Below, one piece after another: positions 27,377-37,758 of a stretch of 64,000 nucleotides of DNA. Position 1 is the stretch's first letter. The number at the start of each line of letters is the position of its first letter. The translations under genes and the position numbers were made by a program. Under the pieces are notes generated by a model. That model was not told the origin of the DNA and did no database searches. It saw nothing but the letters and a program-made list of their open reading frames with translations. The DNA comes from Nitrospira sp. (GTDB lineage Bacteria; Nitrospirota; Nitrospiria; Nitrospirales; UBA8639). The DNA lies in NCBI GenBank assembly GCA_011523385.1, contig WTGX01000025.1, positions 142,994-206,993 of the forward strand, read 5' to 3'.

Positions 27377-29932
27377 TTACACGTTTCGTACCCAGATCTC
27401 CCAAAAACGAGACAAATTTTCCCATTCACGACCAAGTGAATAGGTGTTCAAGCCGAGAGGAGCGGGTTGACGATCCGTTGTGCGCCGGATTCGAAATTCT
27501 CCGGCATCCGGCTTTGCGGAAAACATGATCGCACCGTGGGAATCCGTTCGGTAAATGGTCATGGGCTCGTACGCCTGCAAAACGTCCTCGGCGGGATGCC
27601 CGTAACGATTTCCTTGGCCCGCGGACACCACCGCGGTCTTCGCGTTCAGTCGTTGAATCCATTGTCGATTCAGTGAGCTCTTGGCTCCATGATGCGGAAT
27701 TTTGACCAAGGTCGCCGACTCCACCAACGGATGGCCGGTCAATCTGGCCAAGGCTTCGACTTCCGCGTCAGCCGTCAGCAGAATGGAGTGCTTTCCGCAA
27801 GTCAGACTCAGAACCACGGAGAGATTGTTCAATTCCGATCCTCGAAAGTCGTTCAACGTGGCGTCATTTTCCGCCAACGGCGGGTTCAGCGATATGAATC
27901 GACAGCGCCCTTCCTGCACCAGCGTTTCTCCTTCCAGGGCGATACGTTCAACGAGTCCCTGTCTCGCAATCGCATTTTGGAGACGTTGATAAAAGGGCTT
28001 CGCTCGCCGAATCCCGTTACTCCAGTAATGATCGACCTCGAAGTTGTCGATGATCCAGGCAAGCCCACCCACGTGATCCAATTGCGGGTGAGTGGCAATC
28101 ACGTGAGTCAACCGCCTGACGCCTCGATCCCACAAATACGGTCCCACCACCATTCGGCCGATATCCCACCGTTCATAGGCAGCCCCGCCGTCAACCAGGA
28201 TCACGTCGCCGCCGGGAAGTTCGATCACCGTAGCGTCGCCTTGACCCACGTCCAGAAACGTCACGCGCAACGCATCGTCCTCGAATACGTGTCGCGGCGA
28301 CCACGCCCACCACAACAGGCAGAAGATCAGCGCACTCACGCTCACGACCTGGACCGTTCTTTTCCGGCTGAGTAACGCCATCATGAAACACAGATAGAAG
28401 CCTGCCATGAACAGGATCGACGGCGACGCCACGTGCCATTCGGCGCCGGGAATCATGGCCAGCATGCCGACAACGGATGTCAAGCCGTCCATGATTTCCT
28501 GATGAACCCAGCCAAAAGGCAAGTGCTCCAGCCCGCCGAGCAAGACGATCAGCGACGCGCCAAGTCCCAATGGCACGACCAGCATGCCGACGAAAGGCAC
28601 GACAACCGCATTGGCAAAGAGTCCCAACCACGCCACTTGATTGAAATAGTACGCGACGAGCGGCACGGTCCCCACGGTGGCGGCAAGGGTCATCAACGCA
28701 TACTGTTTTCCCCAACGTTTCACTTTGTCCGTGAAGGCCTGCGGGATCTCGTCCTCGTCGTCGCTTGTACTCCATTGAAACACCAGGGCAATAGCCAGGA
28801 CGGATACGTACGAGAGTTGAAAAGACAGGGCGTACAGCGCCCTGGGATCGGCCAATATCGTACACAACGCGGCGATGCCCAATGCAATGAGAATCTGTCG
28901 CTCATAACCGATCCACACCGAGAAGAGATACAACAGGATCATCAGCAGCGATCGAACGGTCGCGACGTGGGCGCCGGACAACAACGTATAAAACAGGACC
29001 ATGGGGACGGTGACCAGCACGGCAAGTTGCCTGGGAGTCAGGATACACGAGAGTCTTTCCAGCCACTTGGCCGGCATGCGGCGAGTTATCCCTCGCACGC
29101 CCAGGAACGAGACAAAGGCCAGCAATCCCAAATGCGAACCTGATATGGAAATGATGTGGACCGTCCCCGTCGTCATGAAATCGTCACGCACGTCCGGGGG
29201 AATATCGTTCTGCTCTCCGACGATCATGCCCAGGAATAAGCCGCGGGCTGGTTGCCTGAGCGTTGAAATGGCAGCGTGGCGCACCTGATTCCTCCCACGA
29301 TCAATCTGCGACCATATCCATTCACTGAAGTCGAAGATACCAGGAGGTTGAACCTGTATTCCCTGAGGTCCCCTGACGGTCGCGACCGCGTGAATCCCGT
29401 GGTCCCTGAGATAGGCGCCATAATCAAATCCGCCGGGATTACGCGTGCCGAAGGGTGGACGCATTCGGGCACGTACGGTAATCCTGTCTCCCCGAAACAC
29501 ATCCGTATCCGGTCCACACTCGCCACCGGACTCGCATGGACGCCAAGTCAAACGCAGATTTCCACGAACCTCACGTCTCGTCGCGCCCTGTTCGACGGAT
29601 TCCACGGCCACGATCATCGTCATTCGGCCTGGGCCATGCTCGACCGGTGCCGTCACGACGCCAGAAAGCGTCACCTCTTGCCGACCAGTCTGAAACGGCA
29701 GATCAATACCTTGATCTGTTCTCGCGTCCAGCAACCAATACCCCAAGCCGGCCAGGACACAAGCATACAGGATAAGTCCCTGTCTCTTGGAGAAATGCGC
29801 CGTCTTCTCACACCAGGACAACGCGCCGGCGACGAAGACCAGCAGGACAACGATAGTGAGCGGAAGAAACAAAAGATAGGACCCGAGCAGGAGTCCCACG
29901 AGGAAGGCAATAATGCCGGGAAGGAATATCAA
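27377..29932 (-). CDS. comEC: ComEC/Rec2 DNA-uptake channel
   Basis: This 851-residue inner-membrane protein carries single-stranded DNA into the cytoplasm during transformation. It has the expected three parts: N-terminal helices with an OB-like (DUF4131) periplasmic domain (about 50-220), a ten-helix competence domain starting LFLGMIVGEQNDIPPDVRDD (about 247) with HIISISGSHLGLL, and a C-terminal metallo-beta-lactamase-like domain with VTFLDVGQGDATVIELPGG and THPQLDHVGGL. Full length, not truncated. It ends the long minus-strand block; glmM lies 26 bases upstream. Pilus genes needed for uptake are not in the window. Confidence 0.9.
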   Translation of the reverse strand: MIFLPGIIAFLVGLLLGSYLLFLPLTIVVLLVFVAGALSWCEKTAHFSKRQGLILYACVLAGLGYWLLDARTDQGIDLPFQTGRQEVTLSGVVTAPVEHGPGRMTMIVAVESVEQGATRREVRGNLRLTWRPCESGGECGPDTDVFRGDRITVRARMRPPFGTRNPGGFDYGAYLRDHGIHAVATVRGPQGIQVQPPGIFDFSEWIWSQIDRGRNQVRHAAISTLRQPARGLFLGMIVGEQNDIPPDVRDDFMTTGTVHIISISGSHLGLLAFVSFLGVRGITRRMPAKWLERLSCILTPRQLAVLVTVPMVLFYTLLSGAHVATVRSLLMILLYLFSVWIGYERQILIALGIAALCTILADPRALYALSFQLSYVSVLAIALVFQWSTSDDEDEIPQAFTDKVKRWGKQYALMTLAATVGTVPLVAYYFNQVAWLGLFANAVVVPFVGMLVVPLGLGASLIVLLGGLEHLPFGWVHQEIMDGLTSVVGMLAMIPGAEWHVASPSILFMAGFYLCFMMALLSRKRTVQVVSVSALIFCLLWWAWSPRHVFEDDALRVTFLDVGQGDATVIELPGGDVILVDGGAAYERWDIGRMVVGPYLWDRGVRRLTHVIATHPQLDHVGGLAWIIDNFEVDHYWSNGIRRAKPFYQRLQNAIARQGLVERIALEGETLVQEGRCRFISLNPPLAENDATLNDFRGSELNNLSVVLSLTCGKHSILLTADAEVEALARLTGHPLVESATLVKIPHHGAKSSLNRQWIQRLNAKTAVVSAGQGNRYGHPAEDVLQAYEPMTIYRTDSHGAIMFSAKPDAGEFRIRRTTDRQPAPLGLNTYSLGREWENLSRFWEIWVRNV

Positions 29933-29958
29933 GGAGAAGTTATCAGTCGTTCGTCAAA

Positions 29959-31308
29959 TCATCCAATTGCAGATTTGACCACTCCGGCCAATGCATCTGC
30001 GACTTCTCTGATCTGCGAATCATCCCGGCCCTCAACCATGACCCGGACCAACGGCTCGGTTCCGGAATATCGAACCAGAATCCGTCCCGTTCCATTCAAC
30101 CGTTCTTCACCGGATCGAATCGCTTCCCGTAACTCGGGAAGAGAGCCGAGATCGGGCTTCCGGTTCACCTTCACGCCCAACAAAACTTGCGGAACCGTTT
30201 CGATGCACTGAGTCAGCTCCGAGACAGGAGAACCGGACCGCTTGACCAACTTGAGCATTTGCAGGCCGGAAATCAGACCGTCTCCGGTCGTATTATAGTC
30301 GAGAAAAATGACGTGTCCCGATTGTTCTCCCCCCAGGTTGTAACCCTCGGCCAACATGCGTTCGAGGATGGACCGGTCGCCAACGGGGGTCCGGATCAGA
30401 TTGATTCCGTTCTTTTGCATGGCCAATTCAAATCCGAAATTCGTCATGACCGTTCCAACGACGGTATCGCGGTTGAGCCTGCCGCGTCGCTGCAGGTCCA
30501 AAGCAAACGCGGCCAAGGACTGATCTCCATGCACCACGTCACCCTCTTCGTTCACAAACACGGCCCGGTCCGCGTCGCCATCCAGCGCAATGCCGATGTC
30601 ACCACGTTGCGCGCGAACGGCCTCTTGCAGTCGCCCGGGGGAGAGCGCCCCATGCCCCGCATTGATATTCGTGCCATCCGGCTCGTCTCCGATAACGGAT
30701 ACGTCAGCTCCCAGCTCCCGGACCACTTTCGGAAAGACCGAATACGCGGCGCCATGGGCACAGTCGATAACCACCTTCAGCCCCTGACAATCCATTTCGC
30801 GCGGCAAGGACCGTTTCACGAATTCGATATAGCGCCCTTGGGCATCGTCGATACGAAACGCCTTGCCAATTTCATTGGCCGTGGGACGAAGGTGTTCGAT
30901 CTCGTTGGACAGGATCAATTCTTCAATGCGTAATTCGAGTTCATCCGGAAGTTTGAAGCCGTCATGCGAAAAAAACTTGATCCCGTTGTCCTGGTACGGA
31001 TTGTGGGAGGCGGAAATCATCACCCCCGCGTCGGCTCGGAGGCTGCGCGTCAAAAACGCCACGCCCGGCGTGGGCATCGGCCCGACGAGCAAGACGTCAA
31101 CCCCCATGGAACAAATCCCGGAGACCAACGCCGATTCCAACATATAGCCGGAAAGACGGGTGTCTTTGCCGATCACGATCTGATGGTGCCCCGCCCGTCC
31201 CTTGAACACGTAGGCCACGGCCCGACCCAGCTTCAACACCGTTTCACTGGTCATGGGCTCCAGGTTGGCAATACCCCGCACCCCGTCGGTTCCGAATAAT
31301 TTCCGCAC
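29959..31308 (-). CDS. glmM: phosphoglucosamine mutase
   Basis: GlmM converts glucosamine-6-phosphate to glucosamine-1-phosphate for UDP-GlcNAc, and so for peptidoglycan and LPS. The 449-residue protein has RKLFGTDGVRG at the start, the phosphoserine loop GVMISASHNPYQDNG (Ser about 101), the metal loop DGDADR (about 240) and the sugar loop/phosphate loop RYSGTEP near the end. I chose GTG 31308 since a perfect AGGAGGT precedes it by four bases and family members start there; an ATG at 31335 would overlap folP. The neighbouring folP-glmM order is common. Confidence 0.95.
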   Translation of the reverse strand: MRKLFGTDGVRGIANLEPMTSETVLKLGRAVAYVFKGRAGHHQIVIGKDTRLSGYMLESALVSGICSMGVDVLLVGPMPTPGVAFLTRSLRADAGVMISASHNPYQDNGIKFFSHDGFKLPDELELRIEELILSNEIEHLRPTANEIGKAFRIDDAQGRYIEFVKRSLPREMDCQGLKVVIDCAHGAAYSVFPKVVRELGADVSVIGDEPDGTNINAGHGALSPGRLQEAVRAQRGDIGIALDGDADRAVFVNEEGDVVHGDQSLAAFALDLQRRGRLNRDTVVGTVMTNFGFELAMQKNGINLIRTPVGDRSILERMLAEGYNLGGEQSGHVIFLDYNTTGDGLISGLQMLKLVKRSGSPVSELTQCIETVPQVLLGVKVNRKPDLGSLPELREAIRSGEERLNGTGRILVRYSGTEPLVRVMVEGRDDSQIREVADALAGVVKSAIG

Positions 31309-31334
31309 GTTACCTCCTGACACGGTACCACCCA

Positions 31335-32255
31335 TCAGGCTTGAGCTATGGCTTCCGACATTCGCACCACTTCACGGATCGACCTGACGTCATGCACGCG
31401 AACCATCCCTGCCCCACCCAACACCGCAGCCGCCACGGCCGCGGCAGTTCCCATGATGCGTTGGTCCACGGGTTGACCGGTGATCGTCCCGATAAAGGAT
31501 TTATTCGACACGCCGATCAGAACGGGACGACCCAACTCCCGAAACGAGCCGAGTCCCTTCAGTAAGGATAAATTCTGTTGTGCATTTTTTGCAAATCCGA
31601 TCCCCGGATCGATCAACATGTGCTCGCGAGCGATACCAAGTTCCTCCGCGTGTCTCATGCGATTTCCCAAATAATCCCGCACCTCCTCCACCACGTTGTC
31701 ATATTGACAATACTCCTGCATCGTCTGCGGCGTGCCTCGCATATGCATCAGAACAAGTCCGGCCTTCGTCCGCGCAATGACGTGCCCCATTCGGGGGTCG
31801 TGCTCCAACGCGCTGATGTCGTTGATGAGCACGGCACCCCAACCGATAGCCCGTTCGGCAACGCCGGCTTTCCGGGTATCGACCGACAACGGAATCGTCG
31901 CCCGTTTGCCGATGACCTCCAGGACCGGCTTCAAGCGACGAATTTCCTCCCGTTCGTCAATCGTCTGCGAACCTGGTCGCGTCGACTCGGCACCAACGTC
32001 AACCAGATCGGCCCCTTCACTCACCATGCGTTCAACATGAGCCAAGGCCCGGTGAGGGTCGAGAAAGCGCCCGCCGTCGGAAAAGGAATCCGGGGTGACG
32101 TTCAAAATGCCCATCACCAGGACGCGACGGGAGCAGGGAATCCTGACGTGGCAGGCTTGCAGGTACGCGGAGTGTGTTTCATCCATGGAGAGCCCCGATT
32201 CGAGAGAGGGCCCAGTCAGCACCGGGACAGGATCACTCACGATGAAAGGTGGCAA
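31335..32255 (-). CDS. folP: dihydropteroate synthase
   Basis: FolP condenses p-aminobenzoate with dihydropterin pyrophosphate in folate synthesis. It has the family motifs VMGILNVTPDSFSDGG, DVGAESTRPGS, PLSVDTRK, LINDISALEHDPRM, LMHMRGTPQTMQ, LIDPGIGFAKN, GVSNKSFIG and RVHDV. The product is up to 306 residues; the first 23 (to about MDETHSAY) are not family-like. The listed start is TTG 32255; ATG 32187 or GTG 32240 are possible, and none has a strong ribosome site. ftsH lies 81 bases upstream on the same strand. Confidence 0.9.
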   Translation of the reverse strand: MPPFIVSDPVPVLTGPSLESGLSMDETHSAYLQACHVRIPCSRRVLVMGILNVTPDSFSDGGRFLDPHRALAHVERMVSEGADLVDVGAESTRPGSQTIDEREEIRRLKPVLEVIGKRATIPLSVDTRKAGVAERAIGWGAVLINDISALEHDPRMGHVIARTKAGLVLMHMRGTPQTMQEYCQYDNVVEEVRDYLGNRMRHAEELGIAREHMLIDPGIGFAKNAQQNLSLLKGLGSFRELGRPVLIGVSNKSFIGTITGQPVDQRIMGTAAAVAAAVLGGAGMVRVHDVRSIREVVRMSEAIAQA

Positions 32256-32336
32256 CGCCTACAAATCGACTACCGGTGAAGAAGAACTCGAATGCCCAAA
32301 GAAGGCAGGGATGGGACGCACAAAAGCGCAATGCCG

Positions 32337-34154
32337 TCACACTTGCGCCGGCTCTCGAACGATGGTTCCTCGATTGATGATCTGATCGATCTCCAAGGAA
32401 TCCAAAACCTCTTTTTCTAACAGGGCTTCAGCCAAAGCCCGTAGGGTATGAATATGTTCCGTAAGCATGCGCTTCGTCCGCTCGTAGGCTTCCACGATCA
32501 ACCGTTTGACTTCATGATCGATTTCCAGGGCCACTTGCTCACTGAAGTCCCGACGTGCCGTAATCTCCCGACCCAGGAAAATCTCCTCATCTTTTTTGCC
32601 GAAGGTCAACGGTCCCAATTTGTCGCTCATGCCCCATTCACACACCATTTTCCTGGCAAGTTCCGTGGCCCGTTCAATGTCGTTCCCCGCGCCGGTGGTG
32701 ACGTTTTTTAAAATCAGTTCCTCGGCCACGCGACCACCCAATAAAATCGACAGGGTGTTATAGAGAAATTCCTCGGAATAACTGTGCCGGTCATCGATGG
32801 GAAGCTGCATGGTCATACCCATGGCGCGCCCCCTGGGAATGATCGTCACTTTGTGCACCGGGTCGGCGCCCGGCAACAACTTGGCCATGAGAGCGTGACC
32901 AGCCTCATGATACGCCGTGGTGCGCTTTTCGTCTTCGCTCAGGACCAGGCTCTTGCGCTCGGCCCCCATCATGACTTTATCCTTGGCATTTTCAAAATCG
33001 ATGAGTTCCACCAACTTCTTGTCCAGTCGAGCGGCCCAGAGCGCCGCCTCGTTGACGAGGTTTTCCAAATCAGCCCCTGAAAAACCTGGCGTTCCCCTGG
33101 CAATCTGCTCAAGGTTCACGTCGGAAGCCACGGGCACCTTCTTGGTGTGGACCTTGAGAATCTCCACGCGCCCCCGCACGTCGGGACGATTGACCACCAC
33201 CTGTCGGTCGAACCGGCCTGGCCGCAACAAGGCAGGATCAAGAACGTCGGGACGGTTCGTGGCAGCAACGAGAATCACGCCTTCGGTCGTATCGAACCCA
33301 TCCATCTCCACGAGTAACTGGTTCAAGGTCTGTTCCCGCTCATCGTGACCGCCACCCAGGCCCGCGCCGCGCAACCGACCGACGGCATCAATTTCGTCTA
33401 TGAAAATGATACAGGGCGCATGCTTCTTCCCCTGTTCAAACAGGTCGCGCACGCGAGAAGCACCCACTCCCACGAACATTTCCACAAAATCGGACCCGCT
33501 GATGCTGAAAAACGGGACACCCGCTTCTCCGGCAATGGCTTTCGCCAACAGAGTCTTTCCCGTTCCCGGAGGGCCGACGATCAGCACCCCTTTGGGGATT
33601 CGCCCACCGAGTTTTTGAAATTTTTGTGGATCTTTCAAAAATTCGATGATTTCAACGACTTCTTCCTTGGCTTCTTCCACGCCGGCCACGTCGGCAAAGG
33701 TCACCTTTTTCTTTTCCTCGGTCAGGAGACGCGCTCGACTCTTCCCGAACGAGAGGGCCCGATTGCCGCCGATCTGCATTTGTCGCATCAGGAAAAACCA
33801 TAATCCGAGAAACAGGATAAACGGTCCCCAAGTCACGAGAAACGTGATATACCAAGGACTTTCATCGGGCGGCTTGGCTTCAATCTGCACCGACTGCTCT
33901 CTCAGGGCTTTGACCAGGTCCGGATATTCAACGGTATAGGTCCGAATCCGGTTGCCATCCTTTAAAATCGCACTGATATGACTGTCCTTCATGGTGACCT
34001 TGGAAATCTCTCCCCGCTCCAGGTGAGCCATGAAGTCACTGAAGATCACTTCCTCTTCGGGCGGCTGAGACGGCACGGTGAACAGGTTGAACAACAGGAT
34101 CATGAACAGCCCAACCACCACCCAAAACAGCAAATTCTTGACACGAGAATTCAT
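32337..34154 (-). CDS. ftsH: ATP-dependent zinc metalloprotease FtsH
   Basis: FtsH degrades unfolded membrane and short-lived regulatory proteins from the inner membrane. The 605-residue protein has two N-terminal membrane helices around a periplasmic domain (about 6-26 and 102-122), an AAA+ domain with Walker A GPPGTGKT (about 194-201), Walker [12 protein letters not shown] and the second region of homology [20 protein letters not shown], and the peptidase zinc motif HEAGH (about 418). ATG 34154 is chosen because FtsH proteins begin [17 protein letters not shown]; a longer reading to 34193 adds 13 polar residues. tilS lies upstream on the same strand. Confidence 0.95.
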   Translation of the reverse strand: MNSRVKNLLFWVVVGLFMILLFNLFTVPSQPPEEEVIFSDFMAHLERGEISKVTMKDSHISAILKDGNRIRTYTVEYPDLVKALREQSVQIEAKPPDESPWYITFLVTWGPFILFLGLWFFLMRQMQIGGNRALSFGKSRARLLTEEKKKVTFADVAGVEEAKEEVVEIIEFLKDPQKFQKLGGRIPKGVLIVGPPGTGKTLLAKAIAGEAGVPFFSISGSDFVEMFVGVGASRVRDLFEQGKKHAPCIIFIDEIDAVGRLRGAGLGGGHDEREQTLNQLLVEMDGFDTTEGVILVAATNRPDVLDPALLRPGRFDRQVVVNRPDVRGRVEILKVHTKKVPVASDVNLEQIARGTPGFSGADLENLVNEAALWAARLDKKLVELIDFENAKDKVMMGAERKSLVLSEDEKRTTAYHEAGHALMAKLLPGADPVHKVTIIPRGRAMGMTMQLPIDDRHSYSEEFLYNTLSILLGGRVAEELILKNVTTGAGNDIERATELARKMVCEWGMSDKLGPLTFGKKDEEIFLGREITARRDFSEQVALEIDHEVKRLIVEAYERTKRMLTEHIHTLRALAEALLEKEVLDSLEIDQIINRGTIVREPAQV

Positions 34155-34311
34155 AAAAATACGTTCCTTCTCTCTCTCAACCCTCCCGGGCAAACCGGAA
34201 TCGTTTCGAAAATATCAGAAATACTACCATGAGGATCGAGCATCTGCAACCTACTGCCCTTTACGTAATCCCTCACTGGATGGTGCGTTACCGTCGCAAC
34301 CCCGGTATTTC

Positions 34312-35742
34312 TCAAGCCTTTCTTCCGGCTGTACGAATCCGGACAACGGCAACGTGCATGGTCTCCTCGGTCACTCGAAACCGATGATCGGAACGATACC
34401 CTCCAACCCACAGGATACCTTCAGGCGCTACCACGAGAGGCACGGTACTTCGCTCGGCTTGATGAATTTTTGCATCAGAGAAAAAATCCTGAAGCTTCTT
34501 TCGTCGTCCTCCCATTCCATAAGGGAAAAAGTAGTCTCCGGGCTTCCAGGATCGAATAACCAACTCGTGACTGAATCGATCCGCGTCCAAGTAGGCCACG
34601 GAATCGTTCCGCCGGGACGGAATCGTCTTCGTCGCCGTGATTTTTCCTTCGATCGTCTGACCCGTGACCGGCCAAAGGATCGACCCCGGGAAAGGCCAGG
34701 CACAGGACCATCCTCGTTCCAGGCGACTGTTCCTCCCTGCTTTCACGAACGTGATCCGGTCATATTCCCTGACGGCCTCCAAACCGGCCAAACAACCGGA
34801 TGAACCCGATGTTCCGTGAACGACGTGCTGCAACAGCGTCTCCACAGTCTCGAACCCAAGCGGACCCGGCTTGGCCCACAAAGTTCCCACCATTAAAAGG
34901 ACCATTCTTCGTTGAATGGAGACGGGAAAGGTCAAAAGACGCGAACGGCTCCATACGACACGATCCTTCGTGCGGCTGATCTCCACCGATTCCAGCGCGG
35001 CCTTCGCCGCCTCATCCAGATACTGATGTTCCTCTCGCAGTATAACAGCCTGCCGGAACAGGGCACTGACCACGTTGGGATTGAAGGTTTTCAGCAGGGG
35101 AATCAATTCCCGGCGAAGGCGGTTCCTGGTGTATTTCGGGCTGTCATTAGTCGAATCGACACGGAACTCACAGCATTTCTTATCAAGGTACGACAAGATT
35201 GCAGACCGGCTCACCGTCAAGAACGGCCGGATGACGCATGGTTCTCGTTGAGACGGCATACCCGATAGCCCGGCAAGGCCGGCCCCGCGAAGCATAGACA
35301 GCAGCACGGTTTCCGCCTGATCGTCCTGAGTATGCCCGACCGCGACTTTGGTGCCGCCCCATTCCCGGGCGACGGCCTGCAACTGCGTGTATCTCTTTTC
35401 CCGTGCAACGGCTTGGAGCGATTCCCCTTTTCGTTTCCGAAGAAACGATTTCAGATTAAGCCGTTTCAAGAAAAAAGGAAGACCCAACTGCCCGGCGAGT
35501 TGCTCGACAAACGTCGCATCCTCCAGGGACTCCTCTCCCCGCAACCCGTGATCAACGTGAGCTACGGCCAACGTCAGATCCAGGTGATCCCGCCAGGCAG
35601 ACAACACCTGCAAGAGAGCAACGGAATCCGCCCCGCCGGACACGGCAACCACGACCCGGTCTCCGGGAGACAAGAGGCCGAGTTTCCTGACGTGTTTCAA
35701 TAGGTTGTGTTCAAAAGCTGTCAGGGCGCGCATCATCCCCAC
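34312..35742 (-). CDS. tilS: tRNA(Ile)-lysidine synthase
   Basis: TilS converts C34 of the AUA-reading tRNA-Ile to lysidine, so the codon is read as isoleucine. The 476-residue protein has the PP-loop VVAVSGGADSVALLQVL (about 31-47), VAHVDHGLRGEES, GHTQDDQAETVLLSMLRGAGLAGLSGM, and the C-terminal TilS domains (WKPGDYFFPYGMGGRRKKLQ and SDAKIHQAERSTVPLVV). Complete and close to E. coli TilS in size (432). It lies in the same direction as ftsH, about 150 bases upstream; the frequent tilS-ftsH pairing supports the call. Confidence 0.95.
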   Translation of the reverse strand: MGMMRALTAFEHNLLKHVRKLGLLSPGDRVVVAVSGGADSVALLQVLSAWRDHLDLTLAVAHVDHGLRGEESLEDATFVEQLAGQLGLPFFLKRLNLKSFLRKRKGESLQAVAREKRYTQLQAVAREWGGTKVAVGHTQDDQAETVLLSMLRGAGLAGLSGMPSQREPCVIRPFLTVSRSAILSYLDKKCCEFRVDSTNDSPKYTRNRLRRELIPLLKTFNPNVVSALFRQAVILREEHQYLDEAAKAALESVEISRTKDRVVWSRSRLLTFPVSIQRRMVLLMVGTLWAKPGPLGFETVETLLQHVVHGTSGSSGCLAGLEAVREYDRITFVKAGRNSRLERGWSCAWPFPGSILWPVTGQTIEGKITATKTIPSRRNDSVAYLDADRFSHELVIRSWKPGDYFFPYGMGGRRKKLQDFFSDAKIHQAERSTVPLVVAPEGILWVGGYRSDHRFRVTEETMHVAVVRIRTAGRKA

Positions 35743-35768
35743 CGGTGGAGATTGCCGTGCGGCTCGAT

Positions 35769-36692
35769 TTATGCGGCAAACACGCGTCGAGTCTGCTGAA
35801 CGTCCCGAGCGATTCGTTCGGCAAGCTGCCCGGAATCGTCAAACCGTTCATCGCCTCGAATGTATTGTAAGAATTGAACTTCAATGGCTTGTCCATACAG
35901 TTCACAGTCGCCATCCAGAACGTGCACTTCCAGTAATCGTTCGCCTTCTCCGAACGTGGGACGTGTCCCGATATAACTCACTGCGGGAAGGACCGCATCC
36001 TGCCACACCATCTTTGTGGCATACACCCCATCGGGCGGAAGAACACGGTCTTCGTCCGGCCGAAGATTAGCCGTGCGATAACCCAACCCTTGCCCGCGAC
36101 GTTCGCCTTCAATCACCGTGCCTTTCAGGGAATACGGACGTCCCAGATATTGCATCGCTTGTTCCATCTTCCCTGCCCGGACAAACTGGCGAATACGGGT
36201 CGAACTCACGACTGCTTCCCGGGAACTCACGGGTTTGAGGAGATGAACCCGGAACCCGGCTTGTCCGGCCAACTCCCGCAGGGTATCCGTGTCGCCCGCC
36301 CGGTTTTTGCCAAACACAAAATGCTCCCCCACAAACAGATCTTTGACGCCCAATCCCTCCTTGAGGATCGACCACACAAAATCCCGTGGGCTCAAAGCGG
36401 CAAACTCTTTGGTGAAATGCAGCACCACGAGGTGCTCGACGCCCTGCGCCTCGAACCAGGTCAACTTTTCCGAAGGGGACGTCAGGAATTGAAAGGTGGT
36501 TCCGGGACTTAACACCAACACCGGATGAGGATCAAAGGTCAACACCATCGGCGTACCCTGTTGTTCACGAGCCCATTGAACGACGGTGGCCAGCAATTCT
36601 CGATGCCCGACGTGCTGCCCGTCAAAATTGCCTATGGTCAGGACCGGATTGGACGGCAAGGGAGGGACTGGAAGCCCGTGCGAAACCTTCAT
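35769..36692 (-). CDS. ribF: bifunctional riboflavin kinase / FAD synthetase
   Basis: RibF makes FMN and then FAD from riboflavin and ATP. The 307-residue protein has the adenylyltransferase half (LTIGNFDGQHVGHRELL, about 20-36; TRIRQFVRAGKMEQAMQYLGRPYSLKG) and the kinase half (GRRGQGLGYRTANL-type segment and LPPDGVYATKMVW). ATG 36692 overlaps the hemB stop as ATGA, which settles the start; a longer reading frame to 36812 lies inside hemB. tilS follows 26 bases downstream. Confidence 0.95.
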   Translation of the reverse strand: MKVSHGLPVPPLPSNPVLTIGNFDGQHVGHRELLATVVQWAREQQGTPMVLTFDPHPVLVLSPGTTFQFLTSPSEKLTWFEAQGVEHLVVLHFTKEFAALSPRDFVWSILKEGLGVKDLFVGEHFVFGKNRAGDTDTLRELAGQAGFRVHLLKPVSSREAVVSSTRIRQFVRAGKMEQAMQYLGRPYSLKGTVIEGERRGQGLGYRTANLRPDEDRVLPPDGVYATKMVWQDAVLPAVSYIGTRPTFGEGERLLEVHVLDGDCELYGQAIEVQFLQYIRGDERFDDSGQLAERIARDVQQTRRVFAA

Positions 36693-37672
36693 GGGGTAGC
36701 GGCATTCAATAACTGAACGGCATCCTTGGCAAAATACGTCAGGATGAGATCGGCGCCGGCACGTTTGATGGACAGCAGCGATTCCAACGTCGCTTTGGAT
36801 TCGTCCAGCCACCCTTGCTGGGCCGCAGCCTTGATCATGCTGTATTCGCCGCTGACTTGAAACGCCGCCACGGGTACGTCCACCTCGGTCCGCGTCCGCA
36901 AAATAATATCCAGGTACGCCAGCGCCGGTTTGACCATGATCACGTCCGCACCCTCTTCCACGTCGGCTAACACTTCACGGACGGCTTCACGCGCATTGGC
37001 GGGATCCATTTGATACGAGCACCGGTCACCGAACGCGGGGCTGGAAGAAGCCGCCTCCCTGAACGGCGCATACAGGCAGGACGCATACTTGGCGGCATAG
37101 GACATGATGGGAAGGTGCGTGAATCCCTCCTGATCCAATTCGTCGCGGACCGCCGCGACCCGCCCGTCCATCATGTCGGACGGCGCCACCATGTCGGCCC
37201 CGGCCTCTGCATGGGTTTTCGCCATCAGACGCAAACAGTCGAGGGTTTCATCATTCAGGATGCGCCCGTCTTTCACGATGCCGCAATGACCATGAGACGT
37301 ATATTCGTCGATACAGACGTCCGTCACCACAAAAAGACCCGGCACATGATCCTTGAGCGCGCGGACGGCCCGTTGCACGATCCCGTCCGGATCATAACCG
37401 GAAGACCCGCGTTCATCCTTGCGATCGGGAATCCCGAAGAGCATAACCGCGGGAATGCCCAGCAGGTGCGCGTCGGTGGCCTCCTTGATCAGGCGATCGA
37501 TCGACCACCGGAATTGACCCGGCATCGACTGGATGGGTTCCCGTTGATCCGTTCCTTCCTTGACGAATAGGGGATAAATCAGGTTGCTCGGCGACAGCGC
37601 GGTTTCGCGCACCATCCGGCGAAGAGGCCCGGATTCACGCAAGCGCCGCATTCGTTGACGAGGAAATCCCAT
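36689..37672 (-). CDS. hemB: porphobilinogen synthase (delta-aminolevulinate dehydratase)
   Basis: HemB joins two 5-aminolevulinate molecules to form porphobilinogen. The 327-residue protein has the two active-site lysine contexts (MSYAAKYASCLYAPFREA and DVIMVKPALAYLDI), the flap region and the metal loop DVCIDEYTSHGHCG. E. coli HemB has three Cys ligands in CFCEYTSHGHC; here the middle one is Asp (C-I-D), a hybrid between zinc and magnesium types. It starts at 37672 (MGFPRQRMRRLRES) and its stop overlaps ribF. It is the last haem gene of the minus-strand block. Confidence 0.95.
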   Translation of the reverse strand: MGFPRQRMRRLRESGPLRRMVRETALSPSNLIYPLFVKEGTDQREPIQSMPGQFRWSIDRLIKEATDAHLLGIPAVMLFGIPDRKDERGSSGYDPDGIVQRAVRALKDHVPGLFVVTDVCIDEYTSHGHCGIVKDGRILNDETLDCLRLMAKTHAEAGADMVAPSDMMDGRVAAVRDELDQEGFTHLPIMSYAAKYASCLYAPFREAASSSPAFGDRCSYQMDPANAREAVREVLADVEEGADVIMVKPALAYLDIILRTRTEVDVPVAAFQVSGEYSMIKAAAQQGWLDESKATLESLLSIKRAGADLILTYFAKDAVQLLNAATP

Positions 37673-37758
37673 GATTTATCCAAAAGCCGTTTTGAAGAGC
37701 GATCCCCGAGTTCGCAACTCATCGGGCGAGCCCAGCGCCGGCATCCACAACGCCACCG

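Noticed and set aside
28433..30211. Plus-strand ORFs opposite comEC and glmM
   Set aside because: They are shadow frames of well-conserved genes and are compositionally odd (Gln/His/Arg-rich).
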